Both the position numbers and the translations under genes were made by a program. Shown here piece after piece: positions 42,290 through 50,050 of a DNA stretch of 64,000 nucleotides. Below the pieces are notes generated by a model. It was given only the letters and a program-made list of their open reading frames with translations, was not told the DNA's origin and did not search any database. Position 1 is the first letter of the stretch. Every line of letters starts with the position of its first letter. Source of the stretch: Rhodococcus koreensis (lineage in GTDB: Bacteria; Actinomycetota; Actinomycetes; Mycobacteriales; Mycobacteriaceae); the NCBI RefSeq assembly GCF_900105905.1, contig NZ_FNSV01000005.1:5828001-5892000 (forward strand). Direction: 5' to 3'.

Positions 42290-42483
42290 GTCGAATATCG
42301 AATTCCATCTCGCCGGGAGTTTGTTTGTTCGCGAATACGCCCGAATTGAAATCCGGGCGGTCGACATCTATTCAAGTACCTCGGACGGCCGTGGTCAAAG
42401 ACGCTGAAGGAAACCGACAGTTGCCTTCTTCCTATGGGTCGTAAATAGCCTCTGCGCTGGGAGTTCTCGTTCGGAGAGCGCGC

Positions 42484-42512
42484 TTGACAGCGGGGCCCGG
42501 TTGCTGGATATT
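42484..42512 (+). promoter_or_regulatory. Promoter of the acyl-CoA dehydrogenase operon, leaderless
   Basis: Perfect TTGACA (42484-42489), 17-base spacer, GATATT (42507-42512), six bases, then ATG at 42519. The start codon has no ribosome site, in keeping with a leaderless transcript. Confidence 0.7.
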
Positions 42513-42518
42513 CACCTC

Positions 42519-43688
42519 ATGGCTGAACGTGAAGTGAGTGACGAAGACTTCAAGGACATTCTCGCGCAGACGAGGACCTTTATTCAGAAGGAAGTAATTC
42601 CCAGGGAAAATGAAATCGCGGAAAAGGATCTGATTCCGGACGACATTCGCCGTAAGGCGGCGGAGATGGGTCTGTTCGGGTACGCCATCCCGCAGCAGTG
42701 GGGCGGGCTCGGGCTCGACCTCACGCAGGACGTGGAAATGGCGATGGAGTTCGGGTACACGAGCCTGGCGTTGCGGTCGATGTTCGGCACCAACAACGGG
42801 ATCGCCGGCCAGGTGCTGGTGAATTTCGGTACGGACGAGCAGAAGTCGGAATGGCTCGAGCGCATCGCGTCCGGCGACGTGGTCGCCTCGTTCGCGCTGA
42901 CCGAGCCGGAGGCCGGATCGAACCCTGCGGGCCTGACCACGCGCGCCGTCCTGAAGGACGGCAAGTGGACGATCAACGGCACCAAGCGGTTCATCACCAA
43001 CGCGCCGCTGGCCGATCTGTTCGTCGTGTTCGCGCGCACCCGTCCCGCCGACGAGACCGGCACCGGCATCGCGGTGTTCCTCGTCCCCGCCGACACCGCC
43101 GGTGTCGTGGTCGGGCCGAAGGACAAGAAAATGGGCCAGGAGGGTGCCTGGACGTCCGAGGTGGCGTTCGACGACGTCGTCGTCGCCGAGTCCGCGCTGG
43201 TCGGCGGCAGTGAGGAAGCCGGCTACCGCGCCGCCATGACGTCTCTCGCTCGCGGCCGCGTTCACATCGCGGCGCTCGCGGTGGGCAGCGCCCAGCGTGC
43301 GCTCGACGAGTCCGTCGCTTTCGCGGCGGTGACGAAGCAGGGCGGCACCCCGATCGGCGACTTCCAGCTGGTGCAGGCCATGCTCGCCGACCAGCAGGTG
43401 GGCGTGTCCACGGGCCGCGCGCTGGTCCGGGACGCGGCGCAGAAGTACGTCAGCGGCGAGGACCGCCGGATCTCCCCGTCCGTCGCGAAGCTGTACTGCA
43501 CGGAGATGGTCGGCAAGGTCGCCGACCTCGCGGTGCAGGTCCACGGCGGAACCGGATACATGAGAGACGTTCCGGTGGAACGGATCTACCGTGAGGTCCG
43601 GCTTCTGCGCCTGTACGAGGGCACCAGCGAGATCCAGCGCCTGATCATCGGCGGCGGCCTCGTCCGCGAAGCCAAGAAAGCACTCTGA
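42519..43688 (+). CDS. Acyl-CoA dehydrogenase
   Basis: A 389-residue FAD enzyme: ALTEPEAGSNPAG and KRFITNAPLADLFVVFART flavin contacts, QVHGGTGYM and LYEGTSEIQRLIIG, where the Glu is the catalytic base of short-chain and branched-chain enzymes. The first 45 or so codons are richer in A/T than the rest. First gene of a rightward operon with thiolase (2-bp gap), MaoC hydratase and thiolase, so it makes the 2-enoyl-CoA in a beta-oxidation cycle. Confidence 0.9.
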   Translation: MAEREVSDEDFKDILAQTRTFIQKEVIPRENEIAEKDLIPDDIRRKAAEMGLFGYAIPQQWGGLGLDLTQDVEMAMEFGYTSLALRSMFGTNNGIAGQVLVNFGTDEQKSEWLERIASGDVVASFALTEPEAGSNPAGLTTRAVLKDGKWTINGTKRFITNAPLADLFVVFARTRPADETGTGIAVFLVPADTAGVVVGPKDKKMGQEGAWTSEVAFDDVVVAESALVGGSEEAGYRAAMTSLARGRVHIAALAVGSAQRALDESVAFAAVTKQGGTPIGDFQLVQAMLADQQVGVSTGRALVRDAAQKYVSGEDRRISPSVAKLYCTEMVGKVADLAVQVHGGTGYMRDVPVERIYREVRLLRLYEGTSEIQRLIIGGGLVREAKKAL

Positions 43689-43690
43689 CC

Positions 43691-44914
43691 ATGTACGACG
43701 CAGTGATCTGTGAACCTGTCCGCACCCCCGTCGGGGGATTCGGCGGCATCTACCGCGACATCCCCGTCACCACCCTCGCGTCGACGGTGCTGAAGGGCCT
43801 GATCGAACGGACGTCGCTGACGTCCGAGGACATCGACGACGTCATCTTCGGTCAGGGCTACGCCAACGGCGAGGCGGCGGCCATCGGCCGGATCGCTGCG
43901 CTCGACGCCGGTCTCGACGTCACCGTCCCCGGCATTCAGCTCGACCGCCGGTGCGGCTCCGGGCTCCAGGCCGTGATCTACGCGGCCATGCAGGTGCAGA
44001 CCGGGATGAGCGACCTGGTGATCGCGGGCGGCGCCGAGTCGATGAGCCAGACCGAGTTCTACAGCACCGGAATGCGCTGGGGCGTCAAGGGCGCGTCGGT
44101 GGAGTTCCACGATCGGCTGGCCAAGCCCCGCACCAACTCCGGCGGCGTGAACTTCCCCGTCGAGGGCGGCATGATCGAAACCGCCGAGAACCTCCGCCGC
44201 GAGTACTCGATCAGCCGCGAGGAGCAGGACGCGTACGCCGCCGAATCCCATGCACGTGCGATCCGCGCGCAGGACGGCGGTCTGTTCGACGCCGAGACGA
44301 TCCCGGTGACGGTGCCCGGCAAGCGCGGCAAGGATCCTGTCGTCCACACCGCCGACGAGCACCCGCGCCGCGACGTCACCGTCGAATCGCTGTCGGCGCT
44401 GCGGCCCATCCGGTCACGCGTCGACCCGGAGGCGACCGTCACCGCGGGCAACGCGTGCGGTCAGAACGACGCCGCCGCGGCCGCGATCGTCACCACCCCC
44501 GAGAACGCCGAACGGCTCGGTCTGCGCCCGTTCGCCCGGCTCGTCAGCTGGGGCGTGGCAGGTGTGGAGCCGAACCGGATGGGCATCGGCCCGGTCCCGG
44601 CCGTCGACAAGGCCCTCACTCGGGCGAAGCTCACCCTGAACGACATCGATCTCCTCGAGATCAACGAGGCGTTCGCGGCGCAGGTGCTGGCGTGCGCGCG
44701 GGAGTGGAAGTTCGACGAGTCCGACATGCGGGACCGGTTCAACGTCAACGGATCCGGCATCTCGCTCGGTCACCCCGTCGGCGCCACCGGTGGCCGCATC
44801 CTGGCCAACCTGCTCCGCGAACTGGACCGGCGGCAGGCCCGCTACGGCATCGAGACGATGTGCATCGGCGGCGGCCAGGGCATCGCGGCCGTATTCGAGA
44901 ACGTGAACATCTGA
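43691..44914 (+). CDS. Thiolase (acetyl-CoA C-acyltransferase)
   Basis: A 407-residue thiolase with nucleophile Cys88 in DRRCGSGLQAV, NEAFAAQVL, GSGISLGHPVGATGGR and C-terminal acid-base Cys in CIGGGQGIA. It starts 2 bp after the acyl-CoA dehydrogenase stop. It cleaves 3-ketoacyl-CoA with CoA. A second, clearly related thiolase lies two genes downstream; two copies in one operon suggest two chain lengths or branched intermediates. Confidence 0.9.
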   Translation: MYDAVICEPVRTPVGGFGGIYRDIPVTTLASTVLKGLIERTSLTSEDIDDVIFGQGYANGEAAAIGRIAALDAGLDVTVPGIQLDRRCGSGLQAVIYAAMQVQTGMSDLVIAGGAESMSQTEFYSTGMRWGVKGASVEFHDRLAKPRTNSGGVNFPVEGGMIETAENLRREYSISREEQDAYAAESHARAIRAQDGGLFDAETIPVTVPGKRGKDPVVHTADEHPRRDVTVESLSALRPIRSRVDPEATVTAGNACGQNDAAAAAIVTTPENAERLGLRPFARLVSWGVAGVEPNRMGIGPVPAVDKALTRAKLTLNDIDLLEINEAFAAQVLACAREWKFDESDMRDRFNVNGSGISLGHPVGATGGRILANLLRELDRRQARYGIETMCIGGGQGIAAVFENVNI

Positions 44915-44958
44915 CCGTCCCCACCCCGCCCGGTACCGGGCCGACCCGAAGAGAGCTC

Positions 44959-45411
44959 ATGCGCGTATTTCAGAACATCGACGACGTCGAAGCCGCAGTC
45001 GGTGAACATCTCGGCCACAGTGACTGGTTCGAGATCACGCAGGACCGCGTGAACGTGTTCGCCGACGCCACCGGCGACCACCAGTGGATCCACGTCGACC
45101 CCGAGCGGGCCGCCGAGGGTCCGTTCGGCGCCCCCATCGCCCACGGCTACCTCACGCTGTCGTTGCTGCCGAAGCTCGGGGCCGACCTGATGCGGGTCGA
45201 GGGCACCAAGCTGGTGATCAACTACGGACTCAACAAGGTTCGCTTCCCGAAGCCGGTGAAGGTGGGAGCGTCGATCCGGGTCGGCGGTGAGATCGCGGGG
45301 TTCGAGCACACGAAGCAGGGCGCGCAGGTCGTCGTCAAGTACACCATCGAGATCAAGGGCGAGGACAAGCCGGCGTGCGTCGCCGAGACCGTCCGCGTCC
45401 TGGTCGCCTGA
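44959..45411 (+). CDS. MaoC-like enoyl-CoA hydratase
   Basis: A 150-residue hot-dog-fold protein with the hydratase-2 motif: FADATGDHQWIHVDPERA, then GPFGAPIAHGYLTLSLLP (Asp/His catalytic pair). It hydrates 2-enoyl-CoA to the (R)-3-hydroxyacyl-CoA. GAAGAG precedes the ATG. It sits between the two thiolase genes; the stereochemistry implies a partner (R)-specific dehydrogenase, for which the SDR at 41187 is a candidate. Confidence 0.88.
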   Translation: MRVFQNIDDVEAAVGEHLGHSDWFEITQDRVNVFADATGDHQWIHVDPERAAEGPFGAPIAHGYLTLSLLPKLGADLMRVEGTKLVINYGLNKVRFPKPVKVGASIRVGGEIAGFEHTKQGAQVVVKYTIEIKGEDKPACVAETVRVLVA

Positions 45412-45424
45412 AACGAGGAACAAC

Positions 45425-46621
45425 ATGCGAAGAGCAGCACTGGTAGCCCCCGTCCGCACCGCCGTCGGCCGCTTCGGCGGCGGACTGCGCGACGTACCCG
45501 CGGAGAGCCTTGCGGCGGCCGTCATCAAGGAGACCGTCGCGCGGTCGGGCATCGACCCAGAACTCATCGAGGACGTCGCGATGGGGCAGTCGTACGCCAA
45601 CTCCGAGGCCCCGTGCATCGGACGGTGGGCCGCACTCGAAGCGGGACTGCCGATCTCCGTCGCCGGACTGCAGACCGACCGCCGCTGCGGCACCGGGCTG
45701 CAGGCCCTCGTGACCGCGTCGATGATGGTGCAGACCGGCGCCGCGGACGTCGTCCTCGCCGGCGGTGTCGAGTCGATGAGCAACATCGAGCACTACACGA
45801 CCGGGGCCCGCTGGGGCACCCGCGCCGGATCGCTGAACCTCTACGACCGCCTCGACCGCGGCCGGGAGCGCTCCCAGCCGGAGTGGCGGTTCGGGAAGAT
45901 CAGCGGAATGATCGAGACCGCCGAGAACGTCGCAGCACGGTGCGGCATCGGCCGCGAGGAATCCGACGCGTTCGCCGCCGACAGTCACGCCAAGGCCCAC
46001 GCCGCCTGGGAGGCAGGCAAGTTCGACGACGAGGTGATCGAAGTGAAGATCACCGACCGCAAGGGCAACGTCTCGGTGGTGGCGCGTGACGAGGGCATCC
46101 GCCCGGACACCACCGCCGAGTCGCTGGCACGGCTGCGCAGTGTCGTCAAGGACGGTGTCGTCACCGCGGGCAACGCGAGTCAGCAGAACGACGCGGCGTC
46201 GTCGATGCTCGTCGTCGCCGAGGACAAACTCGACGAACTCGGGCTCGAGCCGATGGGTTTCCTCACCGGGTGGGCCGCCGCCGGCTGTGAACCGGGACTG
46301 ATGGGACTCGGCCCGGTCGCGGCCGCGTCGAAGCTGTTCCGCCGCACCGGTGCGAGTTTCGACGACTTCACGCTGATCGAGCTGAACGAGGCGTTCGCCT
46401 GCCAGGTGCTCGGGGTCCTGAAGGAGTGGGGTTTCGAGGACCGGGACCGCCTCAACGTCAACGGGTCCGGCATCTCGCTCGGACACCCGATCGGCGCCAC
46501 GGGCGCTCGGATGACGACCACCGCGCTGCACGAGTTGAAGCGGCGGGGCGGCGGCAAGGCGCTCGTCACCATGTGCATCGGCGGTGGGCAGGGAATGGCC
46601 GCCGTCGTCGAGGGTGTCTAG
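45425..46621 (+). CDS. Thiolase, second copy in the operon
   Basis: A 398-residue thiolase with Cys88 in DRRCGTGLQAL, NEAFACQVL, GSGISLGHPIGATGAR and CIGGGQGMA. GAGGAAC precedes the ATG, 13 bp after the MaoC stop. Alignable along its whole length with the first thiolase, so the pair probably arose by duplication around the MaoC gene. Its stop overlaps that of the convergent exporter gene by 4 bp. Confidence 0.9.
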   Translation: MRRAALVAPVRTAVGRFGGGLRDVPAESLAAAVIKETVARSGIDPELIEDVAMGQSYANSEAPCIGRWAALEAGLPISVAGLQTDRRCGTGLQALVTASMMVQTGAADVVLAGGVESMSNIEHYTTGARWGTRAGSLNLYDRLDRGRERSQPEWRFGKISGMIETAENVAARCGIGREESDAFAADSHAKAHAAWEAGKFDDEVIEVKITDRKGNVSVVARDEGIRPDTTAESLARLRSVVKDGVVTAGNASQQNDAASSMLVVAEDKLDELGLEPMGFLTGWAAAGCEPGLMGLGPVAAASKLFRRTGASFDDFTLIELNEAFACQVLGVLKEWGFEDRDRLNVNGSGISLGHPIGATGARMTTTALHELKRRGGGKALVTMCIGGGQGMAAVVEGV

Positions 46622-48054
46622 CTCCGACTGACCCGGGCGTCCGCCGGCTCCGATGCCGGGGCCGGCGGACGCGACATCACGTTGTTGACGAGTAGCGCAG
46701 CGAAGACCACCGCGCACCCGATGGCGCCGACGGCGAGAGCGGTCTTGATCCCACCCTCGGTGGGGTGCAGGTCCGGTGCCAGGTTCGCGGCGAGCACCGC
46801 GCCCGCGACGGCGCTGCCGAACGAACCGCCCACGGTGCGCAGCACCTGGTTGAAGCTTGCGGCGCTGCCAAGTTCGGTGTCCGCGACGCTGCGGGCGATC
46901 AGGGCAGGCATCGCCGCATACGTCATGCCCATTCCCATCCCGAACCCGAACATGCCGATCAGGATTTCCCACAGTTCGTCGTGGGCGAACCAGAGGAGCA
47001 CGCTCGAGGCCGTCACGAGGCCCGCGCCGGAGAGCAGCAGCGTCCTCATGCGTACCCGCTGCGAAAGCGCGCGCACGAGTCGGTTCGCGCCGAAACTCGC
47101 CACCGACAGCGGAAGCATCACGAATCCGGCCCAGAACAGCGGCAGCGCGATGCCGTACCCGGTGGAGGCGGGCGCCTGCGCGATGAGGCTGCCGATCGAG
47201 AGTCCGATGTACATCGTGGCGCCGAGACCGATCGCGGTGCTGTTCGCGACCAGTACGTCGCCATTGCGCAGCACCCGAAGGTTGATCAGCGGATTCGCGG
47301 TGCGCAGTTCCACCACGCACCACAGCGTCAGCAGAATCGCCGCCGCGGCGAAGAATCCGACGGTCCACGGAGAGGCCCATCCCCACCGCGATCCCTCGCT
47401 GACGCCGACGAGCAGTGACGCGAGACCCGTTCCGACCAGCAGCGCGCCGGGGACGTCGAGAGTGCACCGAGGTGCCCGCTCGTCCGGTCCCGCGGGAATC
47501 ACCCGCCAGACGACGACGATGGTGGTGATCAGGAACAGAGCGGCGAACCAGAATGCGAAGCGGAACCCGAGAAGGTCGGCGAGGATGCCGGTCAGGGGGT
47601 ATCCGAGCCCGAGGCCGGTAGTCACCGTCACCGACAGGCTGGAGATGCCGACGCGGGCCTGGCTGTCGGGGAGGTAGCGGCGGGCGAGCGCGATCGTCAC
47701 CGGAACGATCCCGTACGTGAGTCCCTGCAGAGCGCGCCCGATCAGGAAGACGGTGAAGTTGGGAGCCGACGCGGCGATGATCGAGCCGACGAGGATCGTC
47801 GCCAGGGAGCACAGGAGCAGGCGCTTCTTGTGGGGTCCGTCGCTCAGCCGGCCCATGATCGGCGTGGCGATCGCCCCGACCAGGAGGTTGACGGTGAGCA
47901 TCCACTGTCCCGTGCTCACCTCGACGTGCATGTCCTGGGAGATCGTGGGCACCAGCAGCATGCCGAGGGAACTGACGACCGCGGTGGTCAGGGCGGCATA
48001 GGCGAGGGCAGGCAGTAACCGGGGACGTGTCGCGGAGTCAGTCGGTGGGTGCAT
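46618..48054 (-). CDS. MFS exporter, DHA2 (14-helix) drug/H+ antiporter type
   Basis: A 478-residue membrane protein with about 14 hydrophobic segments. LVGAIATPIMGRLSDGPHKKR is the loop 2-3 motif A, LIGRALQGLTYGIVPV resembles the antiporter motif and FMIGMFGFGMGMGMTYAA-like Gly-rich helices occur near the end. It overlaps the upstream MarR gene by 17 bp, giving a MarR-exporter operon, the classic arrangement for a drug or solvent efflux pump repressed by MarR. Confidence 0.86.
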   Translation of the reverse strand: MHPPTDSATRPRLLPALAYAALTTAVVSSLGMLLVPTISQDMHVEVSTGQWMLTVNLLVGAIATPIMGRLSDGPHKKRLLLCSLATILVGSIIAASAPNFTVFLIGRALQGLTYGIVPVTIALARRYLPDSQARVGISSLSVTVTTGLGLGYPLTGILADLLGFRFAFWFAALFLITTIVVVWRVIPAGPDERAPRCTLDVPGALLVGTGLASLLVGVSEGSRWGWASPWTVGFFAAAAILLTLWCVVELRTANPLINLRVLRNGDVLVANSTAIGLGATMYIGLSIGSLIAQAPASTGYGIALPLFWAGFVMLPLSVASFGANRLVRALSQRVRMRTLLLSGAGLVTASSVLLWFAHDELWEILIGMFGFGMGMGMTYAAMPALIARSVADTELGSAASFNQVLRTVGGSFGSAVAGAVLAANLAPDLHPTEGGIKTALAVGAIGCAVVFAALLVNNVMSRPPAPASEPADARVSRS

Positions 48055-48466
48055 CGTCCACCAACTTGCGCAGAATCGGGACCAGAGAGTCCAGAGTCGC
48101 TTTCTCCTCCGCCGTCAACCGCTCCGCGATGGCGTGTTCCAGCCACTCCAGGCCCTTCGACCGCTCCTGCGCCAGCCTCTCGCGACCGGCATCGGTGAGC
48201 TCGATCCAGATCCGGCGCCGGTCTTGCTCGTCGGGGGTGCGCGCCACCAGGCCGAGACCTTCGAGTTCGCGTACGGCCGTCGCGATCGCCTGCGGCGTGA
48301 TCTTCTCGGCCGACGCGAGTGTCGAGGCCGACGTCCGTCCGTGCTTCGACAGATACGCGAGCACACCTATCTTGCCGACGGAGATCGTCCTGCCCGCGGT
48401 GAGCTGTCGCCAGATCGGGCGTAGGGCTTCGCGAAGAACCTGCGCGGTGGCCTGTTCGGTGATCAT
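48038..48466 (-). CDS. MarR-family repressor
   Basis: A 142-residue winged-helix protein: VGKIGVLAYLSKHGRTSASTLA, KITPQAIATAVRELEGLGLVAR and DEQDRRRIWIELTDAG (the wing). The ATG at 48466 follows a TACGCT box by six bases, so the transcript is likely leaderless. Two palindromes lie directly upstream. It probably represses itself and the overlapping exporter gene. Confidence 0.87.
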   Translation of the reverse strand: MITEQATAQVLREALRPIWRQLTAGRTISVGKIGVLAYLSKHGRTSASTLASAEKITPQAIATAVRELEGLGLVARTPDEQDRRRIWIELTDAGRERLAQERSKGLEWLEHAIAERLTAEEKATLDSLVPILRKLVDDAPTD

Positions 48467-48472
48467 GAGCGA

Positions 48473-48508
48473 AGCGTACAACCCAATTGATCAATTTAGT
48501 TGTCTAAA
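48473..48508. promoter_or_regulatory. MarR promoter and operator palindromes
   Basis: TACGCT (-10, reverse strand 48473-48478) is followed six bases later by the MarR start. AATTGATCAATT (48485-48496) is a perfect 12-bp palindrome and TTTAG-TTGT-CTAAA (48495-48508) an inverted repeat; both suit a MarR dimer covering the promoter. Confidence 0.7.
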
Positions 48509-48763
48509 TGGGGAGGCTCACACCGGGCCGCTGTGCTGCTGAGGGCCGCCGACGAGCTGGCCGACGCGCCGGCACGACTGACGAAGAGGGAACGCCAGGT
48601 CGCCGGCCTGATCGCCGAAGGCCTGACCAATCAGGCCATCGCCGACCGCCTGGTGACCTCACCCCGCACCGCGCAAGGACATGTGGAGCACATCCTGGCG
48701 AAGCTGGGCTTCACCTCCCGCACCCAGGTCGCGGCCTGGGTCGTCGAGCGAACGCAGGACTAG
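48500..48763 (+). pseudogene. C-terminal remnant of a LuxR-family regulator
   Basis: Up to 87 residues ending in a complete LuxR helix-turn-helix: LTKRERQVAGLIAEGLTNQAIADRLV and SPRTAQGHVEHILAKLGF. The whole N-terminal sensor or ATPase part expected for this subfamily is absent, and the frame begins inside the MarR operator. It looks like the 3' stump of a gene cut off when the MarR-exporter operon arrived, though a small DNA-binding protein cannot be excluded. Confidence 0.65.
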
Positions 48764-48851
48764 GAGCTGCGGGGCATGACGTTGTGGTCGCCGCGGCGCG
48801 ACGACGCCATCGCGGCGCTGCTGCTGTTCGAGCTGTCGACCCTCGGGTGCG

Positions 48852-48920
48852 CCTCGCATGTTTCTCGTACGCGTTCAGTCACGAGTTCGGCATGCCGCCG
48901 TCCGTCGTGAGCCGCCGAGA
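48852..48920 (+). other. Possible remnant of an AraC-type C-terminus
   Basis: One frame reads CFSYAFSHEFGMPPSVVSRRE, reminiscent of the end of an AraC domain. The rest of the domain is missing. The 213-bp stretch 48764-48976 shows no intact gene. Confidence 0.25.
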
Positions 48921-48976
48921 GGACGCATCCCGGAATCGGTGAATTCGTCTGTCACGAAACGGTTTCCCGTGAGGTC

Positions 48977-49222
48977 TCAGCATTGTCGCCGGAAGTCGGT
49001 GAGGATGCGGTCCCGCAGTGCCGGATCGAGTTCTTCGATCGACAGTTCGCCGAGGGTGTGCACCGTCTGTTTCATCTGGTCGACGTAGTGGGCGCAGCCG
49101 CCGCATTCGCCCACGTGCGTCTCGAACCTGGCCTTGGTCTGCGCGGCGAACGCATCCTCGAGGTAGACGGTGACGAGTTCGACGAGTTCCTGACAGTCCA
49201 TCGTTCGTTTCGATTCCTTCAC
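48977..49222 (-). CDS. Zinc-finger anti-sigma-like protein, orphan
   Basis: An 81-residue protein of the zf-HC2 type: CQELVELVTVYLEDAF, then THVGECGGCAHYVDQM with the HxxxCxxC zinc motif. Such proteins bind and hold an ECF sigma factor, but no sigma gene lies next to it; the upstream neighbour is a methyltransferase on the other strand. The start is GTG 49222 with AGGAGG seven bases upstream. It has no membrane segment, so it would be cytosolic and redox- or metal-responsive. Confidence 0.75.
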   Translation of the reverse strand: MKESKRTMDCQELVELVTVYLEDAFAAQTKARFETHVGECGGCAHYVDQMKQTVHTLGELSIEELDPALRDRILTDFRRQC

Positions 49223-49361
49223 GGGAGTGCCTCCTGAGTCCCGCCGACCCAGCGTCTGCGGCTATTGCCACAGTGTCCGGAAGTGCCCGGATCGTTACAC
49301 CGGATGGAACGGCGTGCGGATGCGTGGTGGCGACAGGCGCCGCGGGCGTACGGTCGAGGTC

Positions 49362-50024
49362 ATGACCGAGGACAACCAGGTTGCGCCGTGGGACGACATC
49401 TACCGAGGCGATGCGAAGGAATTTTCGGGGCCGGTGCCGTGGAACATCGGTGAGCCGCAGCCCGAGATCGCCGCGCTGATCGCGGAAGGCAAATTCCGCA
49501 GCGACGTACTGGACGCGGGGTGCGGACACGCTGAAACGTCCCTGCAGCTGGCGGCGCAGGGGTACACAGTGGTCGGTCTGGACCTGTCGCCGACTGCCAT
49601 CGCGGCAGCTCAGGCGGCAGCGGCCGATCGTGGCCTGACGACGGCCACGTACCAGGTGGCGGACATCAGCTCGTTCACGGGTTTCGACGGCCGATTCGCC
49701 ACGATCGTGGACAGCACCCTCTTCCATTCGCTGCCCGTGGACCGGCGGCGCGACTACCTGCAGGCTGTGGCCCGGGCGGCCGCACCCGGCGCGTCCTATT
49801 ACATCTTGGTGTTCGCGAAGGGCGCCTTCCCCGAGGGGCAGGGACCGAACCCGGTGACCGACGACGAACTGCGGGAGGCTGTCGCCGAATACTGGATCAT
49901 CGACGACCTCCGCCCGGCCTTCATTCACGCGCTGCTCGGGCCGGAGGAGGCCGCGAACTGGCAGCGCGACGACAAGGGCCGGGCCATGCTGCCGGCGTGG
50001 CTGCTGTCGGCGCACCGCGACTGA
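49362..50024 (+). CDS. Class I SAM-dependent methyltransferase
   Basis: A 220-residue methyltransferase: the SAM-binding VLDAGCGHAETSLQLAAQG, acidic end of strand 2 in VVGLDLSPTAIA, and the FDGRFATIVDSTLFHSLP strand 4 region. The WDDIYRGDAKEFSGPVPWN opening resembles thiopurine/thiol methyltransferase-like proteins. TACGGT lies seven bases before the ATG, so it may be leaderless. It stands alone between the anti-sigma-like gene and the kinase gene. Substrate unknown. Confidence 0.78.
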   Translation: MTEDNQVAPWDDIYRGDAKEFSGPVPWNIGEPQPEIAALIAEGKFRSDVLDAGCGHAETSLQLAAQGYTVVGLDLSPTAIAAAQAAAADRGLTTATYQVADISSFTGFDGRFATIVDSTLFHSLPVDRRRDYLQAVARAAAPGASYYILVFAKGAFPEGQGPNPVTDDELREAVAEYWIIDDLRPAFIHALLGPEEAANWQRDDKGRAMLPAWLLSAHRD

Positions 50025-50050
50025 GGCACGAAGCGGGACTTCGTCGACGC

